Source: Blastococcus xanthinilyticus (GTDB lineage Bacteria; Actinomycetota; Actinomycetes; Mycobacteriales; Geodermatophilaceae). From it: 64,000 bases of DNA. The notes beneath the pieces were generated by a model. It was not told the DNA's origin and made no database searches. It saw nothing but the letters and a program-made list of their open reading frames with translations. Location of the stretch: assembly GCF_008124835.1 (NCBI RefSeq), contig NZ_VNHW01000010.1, positions 1 through 64,000 of the forward strand. Direction: 5' to 3'. Of this stretch, positions 41,405-53,656 are shown in pieces; positions within the stretch are counted from its first letter, which is position 1, and every line of letters begins with the position of its first letter. The translations under genes and the position numbers were made by a program.

Positions 41405-44089
41405 TCAGCCGGTGATCGCGGAGCGGATCCGGACGGTGGTGCCCTCGGGGCTCGGCGTCGCGGCGACGTCGGCGAACGCGCTCATCAGCGTCGAGCCGCG
41501 GCCGCGGTCCATGCTGGGCACCCGCTCCCGCCACTGCCCGTAGTCACGGACGGTGATCTCGACCTGCCCCGCCGCCACGGCCCCGGTGACCTCGACGAAC
41601 GGTTCCGCGGGCTCCTGGGCGTGCTCGATGGCGTTGCTGGTGGCCTCGCAGGCGGCCAGCAGCAAGTCGTAGGCCTGCTCGGCGCCGACCCCGGCGTCGT
41701 CGAGGAACCGGCGCAGCCGGCGGCGGATCACCGGGATCGAGGAGAGCTCGGCGGGCACCCGCCACTGCTCGTGGCGGCGGTCCGCCGGCCGGGGCGCGGC
41801 GCGCGGCGCGGGCACCGGCTCGGCGCGCCGGTCCGGGGCGGCGGGTGCCGCCGGCGGTGGCCCCGGGGGCTCGACCCGCCGGAGGGCCGCCCGGCCGGCC
41901 GGGGGAGCGGGGCGGGCGGCCGCCCGCTCCAGCGCCACGCGCACGCGGGCCTGCAGCTCCGCCGCGCGGAAGGGCTTGGCGAGGTAGTCGTCCGCGCCGG
42001 CCTCCAGGCCCTCCACCGACGCCTCCTGGCCGGCCCGGGCGGTCAGCATGATGACCGGGATGTGCCGGGTGGCCGGGTCGGCGCGCAGCGCCCGGAGCAG
42101 CTCGAAGCCGTCGACCCGCGGCATCATCACGTCGGTCAGCACCAGGTCCGGCGGCTGCTCGGCCACCGCGGCGAGGGCCTCCTCGCCGTTGGCGGTGGTC
42201 CGCACCCGCCACCGGGGAGCGAGCAGCCGGGTCAGGTAGGCCCGCATGTCCGGGTTGTCGTCGACCACCAGCACGCACGCGCCGTCCGGGTCGCCCGCGG
42301 CCCCGCCCGAGGGCCGGGAGGTCTCCTCCACCCAGCTCGCCGCCTCGCCGTGCGCCGCCTCGGAGGGCGCCGCGGCCGGGCCGGACGGGGCGGCGTCGGG
42401 CCGGCCGAAGGGCAGCGCGACGGTGAACGTGCTGCCGCGGCCGGGCTCGCTGGTCACCGTGACCGTGCCGCCGTGCAGGGCGACCAGCTCGTGCACCAGG
42501 GCGAGCCCGATCCCGGTGCCCTCGCGGGTACGCGCGGTCGCCCCGGGGACGCGGTGGAACCGCTGGAACAGCCGCGGCAGCTCGTCGGCCACGATGCCGA
42601 CGCCGGTGTCGGCGACGGTCAGCACGAAGCCGTCGTCGGCGGCCCGCAGGGTGACGTCGATCCGGCCGACGAAGGTGTACTTCACCGCGTTGGCCAGCAG
42701 GTTGACGACCACCTTCTCCCACATGCGCGGGTCCACGAAGGCCGGGCGGTCCAGCGGCGGGCAGTCGACGGCGAGCCGCAGCCCCGCCCGTTCCGCCGCC
42801 GAGCGGAAGATCCCGACGAGCTCCGCGGTGAAGCCGGCGACGTCGGTCTCCACCCGCACGGGGGTCGCCCGCCCGGCCTCGATGCCGGCGAAGTCCAGCA
42901 GGTCGTTGACCAGGCGCTGCAGCCGCTGGCCGTTGCGCGCCGCCAGGGAGAGCTGCGCGCGGACGTCGTCGGACAGCGGCGGCTCCGTGCCCTCCAGGAC
43001 GTCGCGGATCGGCCCGAGCAGCAGGGTCAGCGGGGTGCGCAGCTCGTGGCTCACGTCGGCGAAGAAGGTGGTCTTCGCCCGGTCCAGCTCGGCCAGCTGC
43101 TCGGCCCGCCGCCGCTCGGCCTCGAACGCCCGGATGTTCACCACGGCGCCGGCGAACTGGCCGGCCACCAGCTCGTGGAAGGAGCGGTAGTCCTCGTCCA
43201 GGGCCCGGTTCGGGCTGACGCCCAGGAGCAGGAGGCCGACCGGTGCGCCGTCCCGGCTGGCCGTCAGCGGCAGGACGACGGACCCGGTGACCGGGTCACC
43301 CCACGGGCCCCCGGTCGCCCGCAGCGCCGCCGCGTCGCGCGGCAGCTCCGCAGCGCCGGGCACGCTCGCGGGGAGCAGCTCGGGGTCGCAGCCGGACGTC
43401 GCGACCCGCTCGAACCGGTCCTCGGGGCCGGCGAGGTAGACGGCCGCGAAGGGCGTGTCCGCCCCGTCCTCGGCGAGCGCCTGGCACATCGCCGTCACGA
43501 CCTCCCGCTCGTCCCCGAGCCGGCCGCTGACCGTCGCCAGGGCGTGCAGGAGCCGCTGGCGGCGAGCGCCGAGGACCTGCTCGGTCACCTCGGTGCACAC
43601 GCAGTGCATGCCGGCGACCTCGCCGTCGTCGCCGAACGCCGGTGCGTGGGAGACGGTGAAGTACGTCTCCTCCCGGTAGCCCGCCCGCTCCAGGGGCAGG
43701 AGCAGCTCGGGGAGCCACGACGCCTCCAGGGTGGTCATGGCGTGCTCGATCGGCGGCCGCAACGCCTCCCAGCTCTCGGACTGGGTGACCCGGATGTCCC
43801 TGCCCAGCGCCGCCGGATGCTTCGCCCCGATGAGCGGGATGTAGGCGTCGTTGTAGAACTGCAGGAAGTCCGGGCCCCAGGTGAGCACCATGGGGAAGCG
43901 GGAGACCAGGACGGTGCGCACCGCGTGCCGGAAGCTCGCCGACCAGCTGCTCATCGGTCCGACCGAGGTGGATGCCCAGTCGAAGGCGGCCATCAGCCGG
44001 CCGGCCTCACCGCCGGCGGCGAACAGGTCGCCGCCGCCGGGGTTCGACGCACTACCGGGGCCCACGCCCACCTCCAACCGGGAGATCAC
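41405..44089 (-). CDS. Hybrid sensor histidine kinase with REC and RsbW-like C-terminal kinase domain
   Basis: 894 residues from GTG, soluble. Order: PAS-like domain (about 35-170), GAF-like domain (about 185-330), HisKA with His348 in VSHELRTP, HATPase (DTGVGI, GTGIGLAL), receiver domain with Asp653 in VLTDVMMP and the Lys of FLAKPF, a Pro/Arg/Ala-rich linker (about 725-775) and a second, RsbW-like HATPase (ACEATSNAIEHA, Asn819; GRGSTLMSAFADV). The last domain type phosphorylates anti-anti-sigma factors, so one protein joins a phosphorelay to partner switching. No cognate RsbV or sigma gene is adjacent. Confidence 0.9.
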   Translation of the reverse strand: MISRLEVGVGPGSASNPGGGDLFAAGGEAGRLMAAFDWASTSVGPMSSWSASFRHAVRTVLVSRFPMVLTWGPDFLQFYNDAYIPLIGAKHPAALGRDIRVTQSESWEALRPPIEHAMTTLEASWLPELLLPLERAGYREETYFTVSHAPAFGDDGEVAGMHCVCTEVTEQVLGARRQRLLHALATVSGRLGDEREVVTAMCQALAEDGADTPFAAVYLAGPEDRFERVATSGCDPELLPASVPGAAELPRDAAALRATGGPWGDPVTGSVVLPLTASRDGAPVGLLLLGVSPNRALDEDYRSFHELVAGQFAGAVVNIRAFEAERRRAEQLAELDRAKTTFFADVSHELRTPLTLLLGPIRDVLEGTEPPLSDDVRAQLSLAARNGQRLQRLVNDLLDFAGIEAGRATPVRVETDVAGFTAELVGIFRSAAERAGLRLAVDCPPLDRPAFVDPRMWEKVVVNLLANAVKYTFVGRIDVTLRAADDGFVLTVADTGVGIVADELPRLFQRFHRVPGATARTREGTGIGLALVHELVALHGGTVTVTSEPGRGSTFTVALPFGRPDAAPSGPAAAPSEAAHGEAASWVEETSRPSGGAAGDPDGACVLVVDDNPDMRAYLTRLLAPRWRVRTTANGEEALAAVAEQPPDLVLTDVMMPRVDGFELLRALRADPATRHIPVIMLTARAGQEASVEGLEAGADDYLAKPFRAAELQARVRVALERAAARPAPPAGRAALRRVEPPGPPPAAPAAPDRRAEPVPAPRAAPRPADRRHEQWRVPAELSSIPVIRRRLRRFLDDAGVGAEQAYDLLLAACEATSNAIEHAQEPAEPFVEVTGAVAAGQVEITVRDYGQWRERVPSMDRGRGSTLMSAFADVAATPSPEGTTVRIRSAITG

Positions 44090-44148
44090 TCATCACGCAC
44101 CGCCTGCGGCCCGACCCCGGCCCGTGACGGGTGGGGCGGACGCCGCTG

Positions 44149-46402
<2,254 letters not shown>

Positions 46403-46555
46403 CTCGCATGCTCCTCTGCGCGCGGACCCGCGTGCACCCGGGGACGGCGCACGATTGCGTGCCGACCCTAAGGCCGCGCACGCCCCGGTGGCACACGGGG
46501 GCGGTCCCGGACGCCCTCCCGAGCCGTGCGGGCCCCGCGGTGTCAGCATGACGGC

Positions 46556-47200
46556 GTGCCCGACGTCTCCCGCATGCGCACCGACTACCGTGCCGGCCGG
46601 CTCACCGAGGACGATCTCGCGCCGTCGTGGGTGGAGCAGTTCGACCGCTGGTTCGGCGACGCCGTCGCCGCCGAGCTGCCCGAGCCCAACGCGGTCGTCG
46701 TCGCCACCGCCGACGCCGACGGCGCCCCCGACGCCCGGATCGTGCTGATGAAGGGCTACGACTCCTCCGGTTTCGTCTTCGCCACCAGCTACGCCTCGGC
46801 CAAGGGAGCGCAGCTGGCGGTGAACCCGCGCGCGGCGCTGGTCTTCCCCTGGCACGCGCTGCAGCGGCAGGTCCGGGTGACCGGCCGGGTGGAGCGGGTG
46901 GGGGACAGCGCCTCCGACGAGCTGTGGGACCCCCGCCCGCGCGGCGCCCAGCTGGCGGCCGCCGCGTCGGTGCAGTCGACGGAGGTCGACTCGCGGGAGG
47001 AGCTCGCCCAGCGGGTGCGGCTGCTCGACGAGCAGAGCCCCGACGGGAAGCTGCCCCGGCCCGCGACCTGGGGCGGGTACCGCGTCGTGCCGGACCGGGT
47101 GGAGTTCTGGCAGGGCGGCGGCGACCGGCTGCACGACCGGCTGCGTTTCGTGCGCGACGAGGCGGAGGGCGGCTGGATCGTCCAGCGACTTGCGCCGTGA
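46556..47200 (+). CDS. pdxH: Pyridoxamine 5'-phosphate oxidase
   Basis: 214 residues from GTG. FMN-binding split barrel: NAVVVATADADGAPDARIVLMKGYD, SSGFVFATSYASAKGAQLAVNPRAALVFPW, QVRVTGRVERV, and the PLP-contacting end WGGYRVVPDRVEFWQGGGDRLHDR. It oxidises PNP or PMP to PLP. The position beside serC, on the other strand, may be functional since SerC uses PLP and can make a precursor of it. A CAGCAT element lies six bases before the start. Stop overlaps the MFS start. Confidence 0.94.
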   Translation: MPDVSRMRTDYRAGRLTEDDLAPSWVEQFDRWFGDAVAAELPEPNAVVVATADADGAPDARIVLMKGYDSSGFVFATSYASAKGAQLAVNPRAALVFPWHALQRQVRVTGRVERVGDSASDELWDPRPRGAQLAAAASVQSTEVDSREELAQRVRLLDEQSPDGKLPRPATWGGYRVVPDRVEFWQGGGDRLHDRLRFVRDEAEGGWIVQRLAP

Positions 47201-48522
47201 CGCAGCCGGTCGACCCGCAGGAGGGGGGCGCGCCGGTCGAGGAGCCCGTTCCGGCGCCGGTGCGCCGGCGGGGCTGGACGATCGACACCACGCCGCTGCG
47301 CGACCCCGGCTACCGCCGGCTGTTCTGGGGGATCGCGACGACCACGATCGGCCAGCAGATGACGCTGGTGGCCGTTCCCTTCCAGGTCTACGCGCTCACC
47401 GGGTCCTCGTTCCTCGTCGGCGTCACCTCGATGGTGGCCCTGGTGCCGCTGATCGTCTTCGGGCTGCTCGGCGGTGCGATCGCCGATGCCGTGGACCGCC
47501 GGCGGGTGCTGCTGGTCAGCTCGGTCGGCGCGGCGGTCACCAGCGCGCTGCTCGCGGCGCAGGCGCTGTTGCCCGGCGGCGGGAACCTCGTCCTGCTCTG
47601 GGTGCTGACCGCCGCGGTCTCCGCGTTCACCGCGGTCAACTCCCCGGCGCGCTACGCCGTCATCCCGGCGCTGGTCGGGCCGGCCGGCGTTCCGGCGGCC
47701 AACGCGCTGGCCATGACCGTCCGCCAGATCGGTGTCATCGTCGGCCCGCTCGTCGCCGGCCTGCTGATCGGCCTGGGCTCGCTGTTCGCCGCCTACGCCA
47801 TCGACGCCGTCGGCTTCCTCGTGGCCGTCCTGCTGCTGCGCGGGCTGCCGCCGCTGCCGCCGGGCCGGGACGCCGGCCCGCTGCGGCTGCGCGCCACCCT
47901 GCAGGGGGTGTGGGAGGGCTTCGCGTTCCTGCGCACCCAGCCGGTGCTGCTGATGACGTTCGTCGTCGACATCATCGCGATGCTCTTCGCCTGGCCGCAG
48001 GCGGTGTTCCCCGAGCTGTCGGAGACCCGGTTCGAGGGCGCGCCGAACGCGCTGGGGTGGCTGTTCGCCGGCATCTCGATCGGCGCGCTGGCGATGGGGC
48101 TGACCTCCGGCTGGGTGTCCAAGGTCGACCGGCAGGGCGCGGTGGTGATCGTCTCGATCGCCGCCTGGGCGGTGGCGATCATCGGCTTCGGGTTCGCCCC
48201 GACGCTGTGGCTGGCGGTGCTGTGCCTGGCCGTCGCGGGCGCCGGGGACATGGTCAGCGCCGTGCTGCGCTCGGCGATGCTGCAGCTGGCGGCGCCGGAG
48301 GAGATGCGCGGCCGGATGCAGGGCGTCTTCATCGTCGTCGTCACCGGCGGCCCCCGGCTGGGCGACCTGCGGGCCGGCGGGCTGGCCAGTGCCGCCGGCG
48401 TCACCTTCGCGATGGCCTCCGGCGGCGTGATCGTGGTGCTCGCGATGGTCGCCGTCGCGCTGCTGGTGCCCTCGTTCTGGCTCTTCCGCGCCTCCCGGGC
48501 GACGGGGAGCGAGCGGGTCTGA
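47197..48522 (+). CDS. MFS transporter (MFS_3 type)
   Basis: 441 residues from GTG, overlapping the pdxH stop as GTGA. TPLRDPGYRRLFWGIATTTIGQQMTLVA begins the first span; the loop motif GLLGGAIADAVDRRRVL sits between spans 2 and 3. About twelve spans. Resembles enterobactin- or drug-exporter-like MFS proteins; substrate unknown. Coupling to pdxH hints at a vitamin B6-type compound, but this is only a guess from position. Confidence 0.88.
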   Translation: MTQPVDPQEGGAPVEEPVPAPVRRRGWTIDTTPLRDPGYRRLFWGIATTTIGQQMTLVAVPFQVYALTGSSFLVGVTSMVALVPLIVFGLLGGAIADAVDRRRVLLVSSVGAAVTSALLAAQALLPGGGNLVLLWVLTAAVSAFTAVNSPARYAVIPALVGPAGVPAANALAMTVRQIGVIVGPLVAGLLIGLGSLFAAYAIDAVGFLVAVLLLRGLPPLPPGRDAGPLRLRATLQGVWEGFAFLRTQPVLLMTFVVDIIAMLFAWPQAVFPELSETRFEGAPNALGWLFAGISIGALAMGLTSGWVSKVDRQGAVVIVSIAAWAVAIIGFGFAPTLWLAVLCLAVAGAGDMVSAVLRSAMLQLAAPEEMRGRMQGVFIVVVTGGPRLGDLRAGGLASAAGVTFAMASGGVIVVLAMVAVALLVPSFWLFRASRATGSERV

Positions 48523-48567
48523 GCGAGGTGGCCCGGCCGGGCTCGCCCGCCCCCGAGAGTGGCGAGT

Positions 48568-48603
48568 GCCGACCGGGCCGGGTCCTGCACTATCCCGGTC
48601 GGC
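48568..48603. terminator. Bidirectional hairpin between MFS and udgX
   Basis: Arms GCCGACCGGG and CCCGGTCGGC (perfect 10 bp) enclose a 16-base loop; flanking GGCGAG and CTCGCC may extend the pairing. No T-run. Lies in the 128-base gap between convergent genes. Confidence 0.7.
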
Positions 48604-48650
48604 CCCTTCCTACTCGCCGGTAGCCGGATTCCGGCCGGATCGGTACCGCG

Positions 48651-49319
48651 TCAGGCCAGCGTGGCGGCGACCACGCGGAGGTCGGCGACCAGGGCGTCGT
48701 AGGCGGCCGCCCGCCCGTCGTCGGGGGTGCGCAGGATCGCCGAGGGGTGGGTGGTGGCGAGGATCCAGGTCTGGTGCGGCGCGTCCTCGTCGTCGTCCTC
48801 CGTCGGCGCCGGGGCGCCCGGGGGCGTCCAGGGCAGGAGCTGCCCGTGCTCGCGGGTGATCCGGAACGACGGCGAGATCAGGGACTTCGCCGCCGTGGCG
48901 CCCAGGGCGACGACCACCTCGGGCTGCAGGACGGCGAACTCGGCCTCCAGCCAGGGCCGGCAGGCCCGGAGGTGCTCCGGCCGCGGCGTCTGGTGGATCC
49001 GCCGCTTGCCCTTGGTGACGTGCCCGAAGTGCTTGACCGCGTTCGTGACGTAGGCGGTGCCCCGGTCGATGCCGGCCTCGTCGAGCGCCTTGTCCAGGAG
49101 CCGGCCGGCCGGGCCGACGAACGGCTCGCCCCTCCGGTCCTCCTGGTCGCCGGGCTGCTCGCCGACCAGCACCACCCGCGCGGTTCCCGGGCCCTCGCCG
49201 AACACCGTCTGGGTGGTGTCCTGCCACAGCTCGCAGGCGCGGCAGCCGGCCGCCGCGCTGCGCAGCCCGTCGAGCCCCACGCCCTCGGGCGGTCGCGCGA
49301 TCCCCTCGTCGGAGGTCAT
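48651..49319 (-). CDS. udgX: Uracil-DNA glycosylase UdgX (covalently trapping type)
   Basis: 222 residues. Family 4-like uracil-DNA glycosylase: GEQPGDQEDRRGEPFVGPAGRLL, the Fe-S cysteines including CRACELW, and ATTHPSAILR. The insertion KRRIHQTP is the hallmark of UdgX; here its histidine is residue 109. From the known mycobacterial enzyme, this His attacks the abasic sugar and the protein stays covalently bound to uracil-containing DNA. It lies divergent from an ABC exporter operon (111-base gap). ATG at 49319 gives the standard family length. Confidence 0.93.
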   Translation of the reverse strand: MTSDEGIARPPEGVGLDGLRSAAAGCRACELWQDTTQTVFGEGPGTARVVLVGEQPGDQEDRRGEPFVGPAGRLLDKALDEAGIDRGTAYVTNAVKHFGHVTKGKRRIHQTPRPEHLRACRPWLEAEFAVLQPEVVVALGATAAKSLISPSFRITREHGQLLPWTPPGAPAPTEDDDEDAPHQTWILATTHPSAILRTPDDGRAAAYDALVADLRVVAATLA

Positions 49320-49430
49320 GACCTGATGACACCGCAGCGGCACGGCATGCGCGAGGCGGGGCCGATGCGTCCCTGGAGAGCGACCGACCGATACGGTCGG
49401 GCGCAGTTTCCCCGAACGGCAGGAGGACCG

Positions 49431-50344
<914 letters not shown>

Positions 50345-50348
<4 letters not shown>

Positions 50349-51577
50349 GCGCCCCGACGAGCACCCCGCCCCGCACGACGGCCGGCACCCCGGCTCCGGA
50401 GGGCCCGCGCAGCCCGGGCAGTGCCGAGCTCGTCCGGCTCGTCGCCGGCCGGGAGATCTCCACCCGGCTGCGGGACAAGAACTTCATCGTCGGGGTGGTC
50501 CTCACCGTCCTGCTCCTGGTCGGCTTCATGGCCTTCCAGATCGCCATGAGCTCCGGCGCCGACGAGGCGCGGCTCGGGATCGTGGGCGACGCCGCGCAGC
50601 TCGGCCCGGCCATCGAGGCCCAGGGCGAGGCCGTGGACGTCGACGTCACGGTGGTGGAGCTGGACGACGAGGCGGCGGCCCGGGCGGCCGTGGAGGCCGA
50701 GGACGTCGACGGTGCGCTGCTGGCCGGCGGGCCGGCCCCCGAGCTGATCGTCCAGGACCGTGACTCGACGATGGAGGCGGTGGTCAACGGCGCGGTCGGC
50801 GGGGTCGCTGTCGCCGAGCAGCTGGCCGAGGCCGGCGTCGACCTGAGCGCCGTGCCGGAGGTCCAGGTCACGGCGCTGGCCGGTGACGACGGCAACGAGG
50901 AGCAGGTCCTCGTCGCGATCATCGGTGTCCTGCTGCTCTACGGCCTCCTCATCATGTTCGGCCAGTTCATCGCCCAGGGCGTGGTGGAGGAGAAGTCCAG
51001 CCGCGTCGTGGAGCTGCTGCTGGCGACCATGCGCCCCTGGCAGCTGCTCGCCGGGAAGATCATCGGCCTGGGGGTGCTGGGGCTCGGGCAGATCGTGCTG
51101 ATCGGCGTCATCAGCGTCGGTGGCGCGCTGGCCTTCGACCTCGTCGCGGTCCCGGGTGACCTGATCAGCACCGTCGTCTCCGTGGTGCTCTGGTTCGTGC
51201 TGGGCTATGCGTTCTTCGCGGCGGCCTTCGCCGTGGCGGCGTCGCTGGTCAGCCGCCAGGAGGACCTCGGCACCGTGCTGACCCCGATGATGGTGCTGCT
51301 CGTCGGCGGCTTCTTCGTCGGCATCCAGGCCGCCACGGACCCGGACGGCACGCTCGCCGTCGTCACCTCCTACGTGCCGGGTCTCTCGCCGCTGGTCATG
51401 CCGGTGCGGCAGGCGGCCGGCGAGGTCGCGGGGTGGGAGATCGCGGTCTCGGTGGCCCTCATGCTGGTCGCCATCGTCGTGGCGGTCCGCATCGGCGGCC
51501 GCGTCTACGCCGGCGCGCTGCTGCGCACCAGCGGGAAGACCAAGCTGCGGGACGCCCTCAAGGCCGCCCGGACCTGA
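50345..51577 (+). CDS. ABC exporter permease (NatB/YhaP-like)
   Basis: 410 residues. One membrane span near residues 50-68, a large extracytoplasmic domain (about 70-185), then five spans (from about 188), with EEKSSRVVELLLATMRPWQLLAGKIIG marking the ABC-2 family. The stretch ATDPDGTLAVVTSYVPGLSPLVMPVR is typical of the NatB group. It pairs with the ATPase just upstream. Confidence 0.9.
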
Positions 51578-51626
51578 GAGCGCACCCGATCGGTTGTGCG
51601 CCGCCCGGTGCGGGTAGCCGGGCGGC

Positions 51627-52607
51627 ATGGTGATGCAGCTGGGCTACACGATGATGACCGAGCAGGCCGGCCCGAAGGAGCTGGTCGGGCACGTGGTGGG
51701 GGCCGAGGAGGTCGGCTTCGACTTCGCGGTGAGCAGCGACCACTACTTCCCGTGGCTGAAGGAGATGGGGCACTCGCCCAACGCGTGGGTGACCCTCGGC
51801 GCGGCCGCGCAGGCCACCAGCCGGATCCCGCTCATGACCTACGTGACCTGCCCGAGCTTCCGGTACCACCCGGCGGTCGTGGCGCAGCAGGCCGCGACGC
51901 TGCAGATCCTGTCCGGCGGGCGCTTCACGCTGGGTCTGGGCGCGGGGGAGAACCTCAACGAGCACGTCGTCGGCGCCGGCTGGCCGCCGGCCGACGTCCG
52001 CCACGAGATGGTCATGGAGGCGATGCAGATCATCCGCGACCTGTTCGACGGCGAGGGCTACACGAACTTCCGCGGGGAGCACTTCGACGTCGAGTCCGCG
52101 AAGCTCTGGGACCTCCCGGAGAAGCGGGTGCCCATCGGGTTCGCGGCCGGCGGCAAGCAGGCGGCCACGATCGCCGGCGAGCTGGCCGACGTGCTGATCG
52201 CCACCGACCCGATGTCCGAGCTGGTCGAGGCGTTCGAGTCCGCGGGGGGCGCCGGCAAGTCGAAGGTCGCGCAGATGCCGATCAGCTACGGCACCGACAA
52301 GGGCGCCGCGGTGACCCGGGCGCACGAGCTCTTCCGCTGGTTCGGCCTGGGCTGGAAGGTCAACGCCGAGCTGCCCGGCCCGGCCGCCTTCGACGGCGCC
52401 AGCCAGTTCGTGCGGGAGGACGACGTCGAGAGCAGCATCCCGTGCGGCGACGACGTCGGCGCGGTCATCGAGGCGGCGAAGGCCTACGCCGACGCCGGGT
52501 TCACCCACCTGGCCCTCGTGCAGATCGGCGGGGACCAGCAGCAGCCCTACCTGGAGTGGACGCAGCGGGCCCTGCTGCCCGCGTGGCGGGAGGCTTTCGG
52601 CGGCTGA
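51627..52607 (+). CDS. F420-dependent LLM class oxidoreductase
   Basis: 326 residues. Luciferase-like monooxygenase barrel of the TIGR03557 type, close to F420-dependent glucose-6-phosphate dehydrogenase: LGYTMMTEQAGPKELVGHVVGAEEVGFDFAVSSDHYFPW, the segment TYVTCPSFRYHPAVVAQQAATL, and the cofactor site GLGAGENLNEHVVG. Cofactor F420 (not FMN) is expected from family membership. Substrate unknown. A weak TAGCCG box lies six bases before the ATG. Confidence 0.9.
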   Translation: MVMQLGYTMMTEQAGPKELVGHVVGAEEVGFDFAVSSDHYFPWLKEMGHSPNAWVTLGAAAQATSRIPLMTYVTCPSFRYHPAVVAQQAATLQILSGGRFTLGLGAGENLNEHVVGAGWPPADVRHEMVMEAMQIIRDLFDGEGYTNFRGEHFDVESAKLWDLPEKRVPIGFAAGGKQAATIAGELADVLIATDPMSELVEAFESAGGAGKSKVAQMPISYGTDKGAAVTRAHELFRWFGLGWKVNAELPGPAAFDGASQFVREDDVESSIPCGDDVGAVIEAAKAYADAGFTHLALVQIGGDQQQPYLEWTQRALLPAWREAFGG

Positions 52608-52709
52608 TCGGCGCCGGGGGGCCACTGATCGGGTGACCAGGGCGTTCCAGGGCGCTCCGTTGGGGTGAGGTCGCCGCACGGAGGGGCGCGGAACCGGTCG
52701 TGCCGCCGC

Positions 52710-52715
52710 GATCAT
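52710..52715 (+). promoter_or_regulatory. -10-like element of the TPR gene
   Basis: GATCAT lies seven bases before the ATG at 52723; leaderless arrangement. Confidence 0.4.
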
Positions 52716-52722
52716 CGGCGGC

Positions 52723-53583
52723 ATGACCGAGGACCTGGACGTGCGGCTGCGGCGGCTGCTCGCCTCCGACGACGCCGACGCGCTGATCGACCTCGGCTGC
52801 GACCTGGCCGACGCCGGCCGGCAGTCCGACGCCGAGGCGTGCTTCCGCCGGGCCTTCGACCTCGGTGACTCCGTGGCCGCGTTCAACCTCGGCAACTCGC
52901 TGGCCGCGCAGAACCGCTGGACCGAGGCGGTGGACGCCTACGAGGTGGCGCTGCGCGGCGGCGAGGCCGACGCGTGGCGCAACCTCGGCCTGGTGCTGGA
53001 GGACCTCGGCGACCTGGCCGGCGCCATGCGTGCCTACCGGGGCGCCGCGGCGGCCGGGGACCTGGAGGGCGGCCTGCAGCTGGCCTTCCTGCTGCGCGAG
53101 CAGGGCGAGCGCGACGAGGCCATGGCGGTCGCCGAGGAGTTCGCCGCGGCGGGGGACGAGGAGGCCGCGGCCGTCGTCGCCTGCTGGCGCTGGTGCACGA
53201 CCCTCGACCCGGCGCTGGAGGCCGACCTGCGCGCCGGCCAGCACCACTTCCCGGCCGCCCGGGCCGACCTCGCCCACCTGCTGCGCGAGACCGGCCGCTC
53301 GGCCGAGGCGCGGTCGGTGCTGGAGCGCGGCGCGAAGCTCGGCGAGCAGGTGGCCTGGCTGCCGCTGGGCAACCTCTACCGGGAGGACCTCGGCGACGAG
53401 GAGGCCGCCGAGGAGGCCTACCGCAGCGGGATCGCCGCGGGGGACGTGTACTGCCACCAGAACCTCGGGGTCCTGCTCGCCGACCGCGGCGACCTCGAGG
53501 GCGCCGTCGAGGAGTTCCGGCTCGGCGCCGCGGCGGGCGACCAGCTGGCGGCCCAGTGCCTGCGGGAGCTCGAGCACGACTGA
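52723..53583 (+). CDS. Tetratricopeptide/Sel1-like repeat protein
   Basis: 286 residues composed of about seven 34-36-residue helix pairs, e.g. [76 protein letters not shown] and the last [26 protein letters not shown]. No signal or membrane segment. It probably acts as a cytosolic protein-binding scaffold. Nearby genes give no clue to its partner. Confidence 0.85.
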   Translation: MTEDLDVRLRRLLASDDADALIDLGCDLADAGRQSDAEACFRRAFDLGDSVAAFNLGNSLAAQNRWTEAVDAYEVALRGGEADAWRNLGLVLEDLGDLAGAMRAYRGAAAAGDLEGGLQLAFLLREQGERDEAMAVAEEFAAAGDEEAAAVVACWRWCTTLDPALEADLRAGQHHFPAARADLAHLLRETGRSAEARSVLERGAKLGEQVAWLPLGNLYREDLGDEEAAEEAYRSGIAAGDVYCHQNLGVLLADRGDLEGAVEEFRLGAAAGDQLAAQCLRELEHD

Positions 53584-53656
53584 GGAACACCTCCTGCCGG
53601 GGGCCGGAGCGCGGGGCCGTAGCCGAGGCGTAACGCGCGTCCCGGATACTGCGGGT

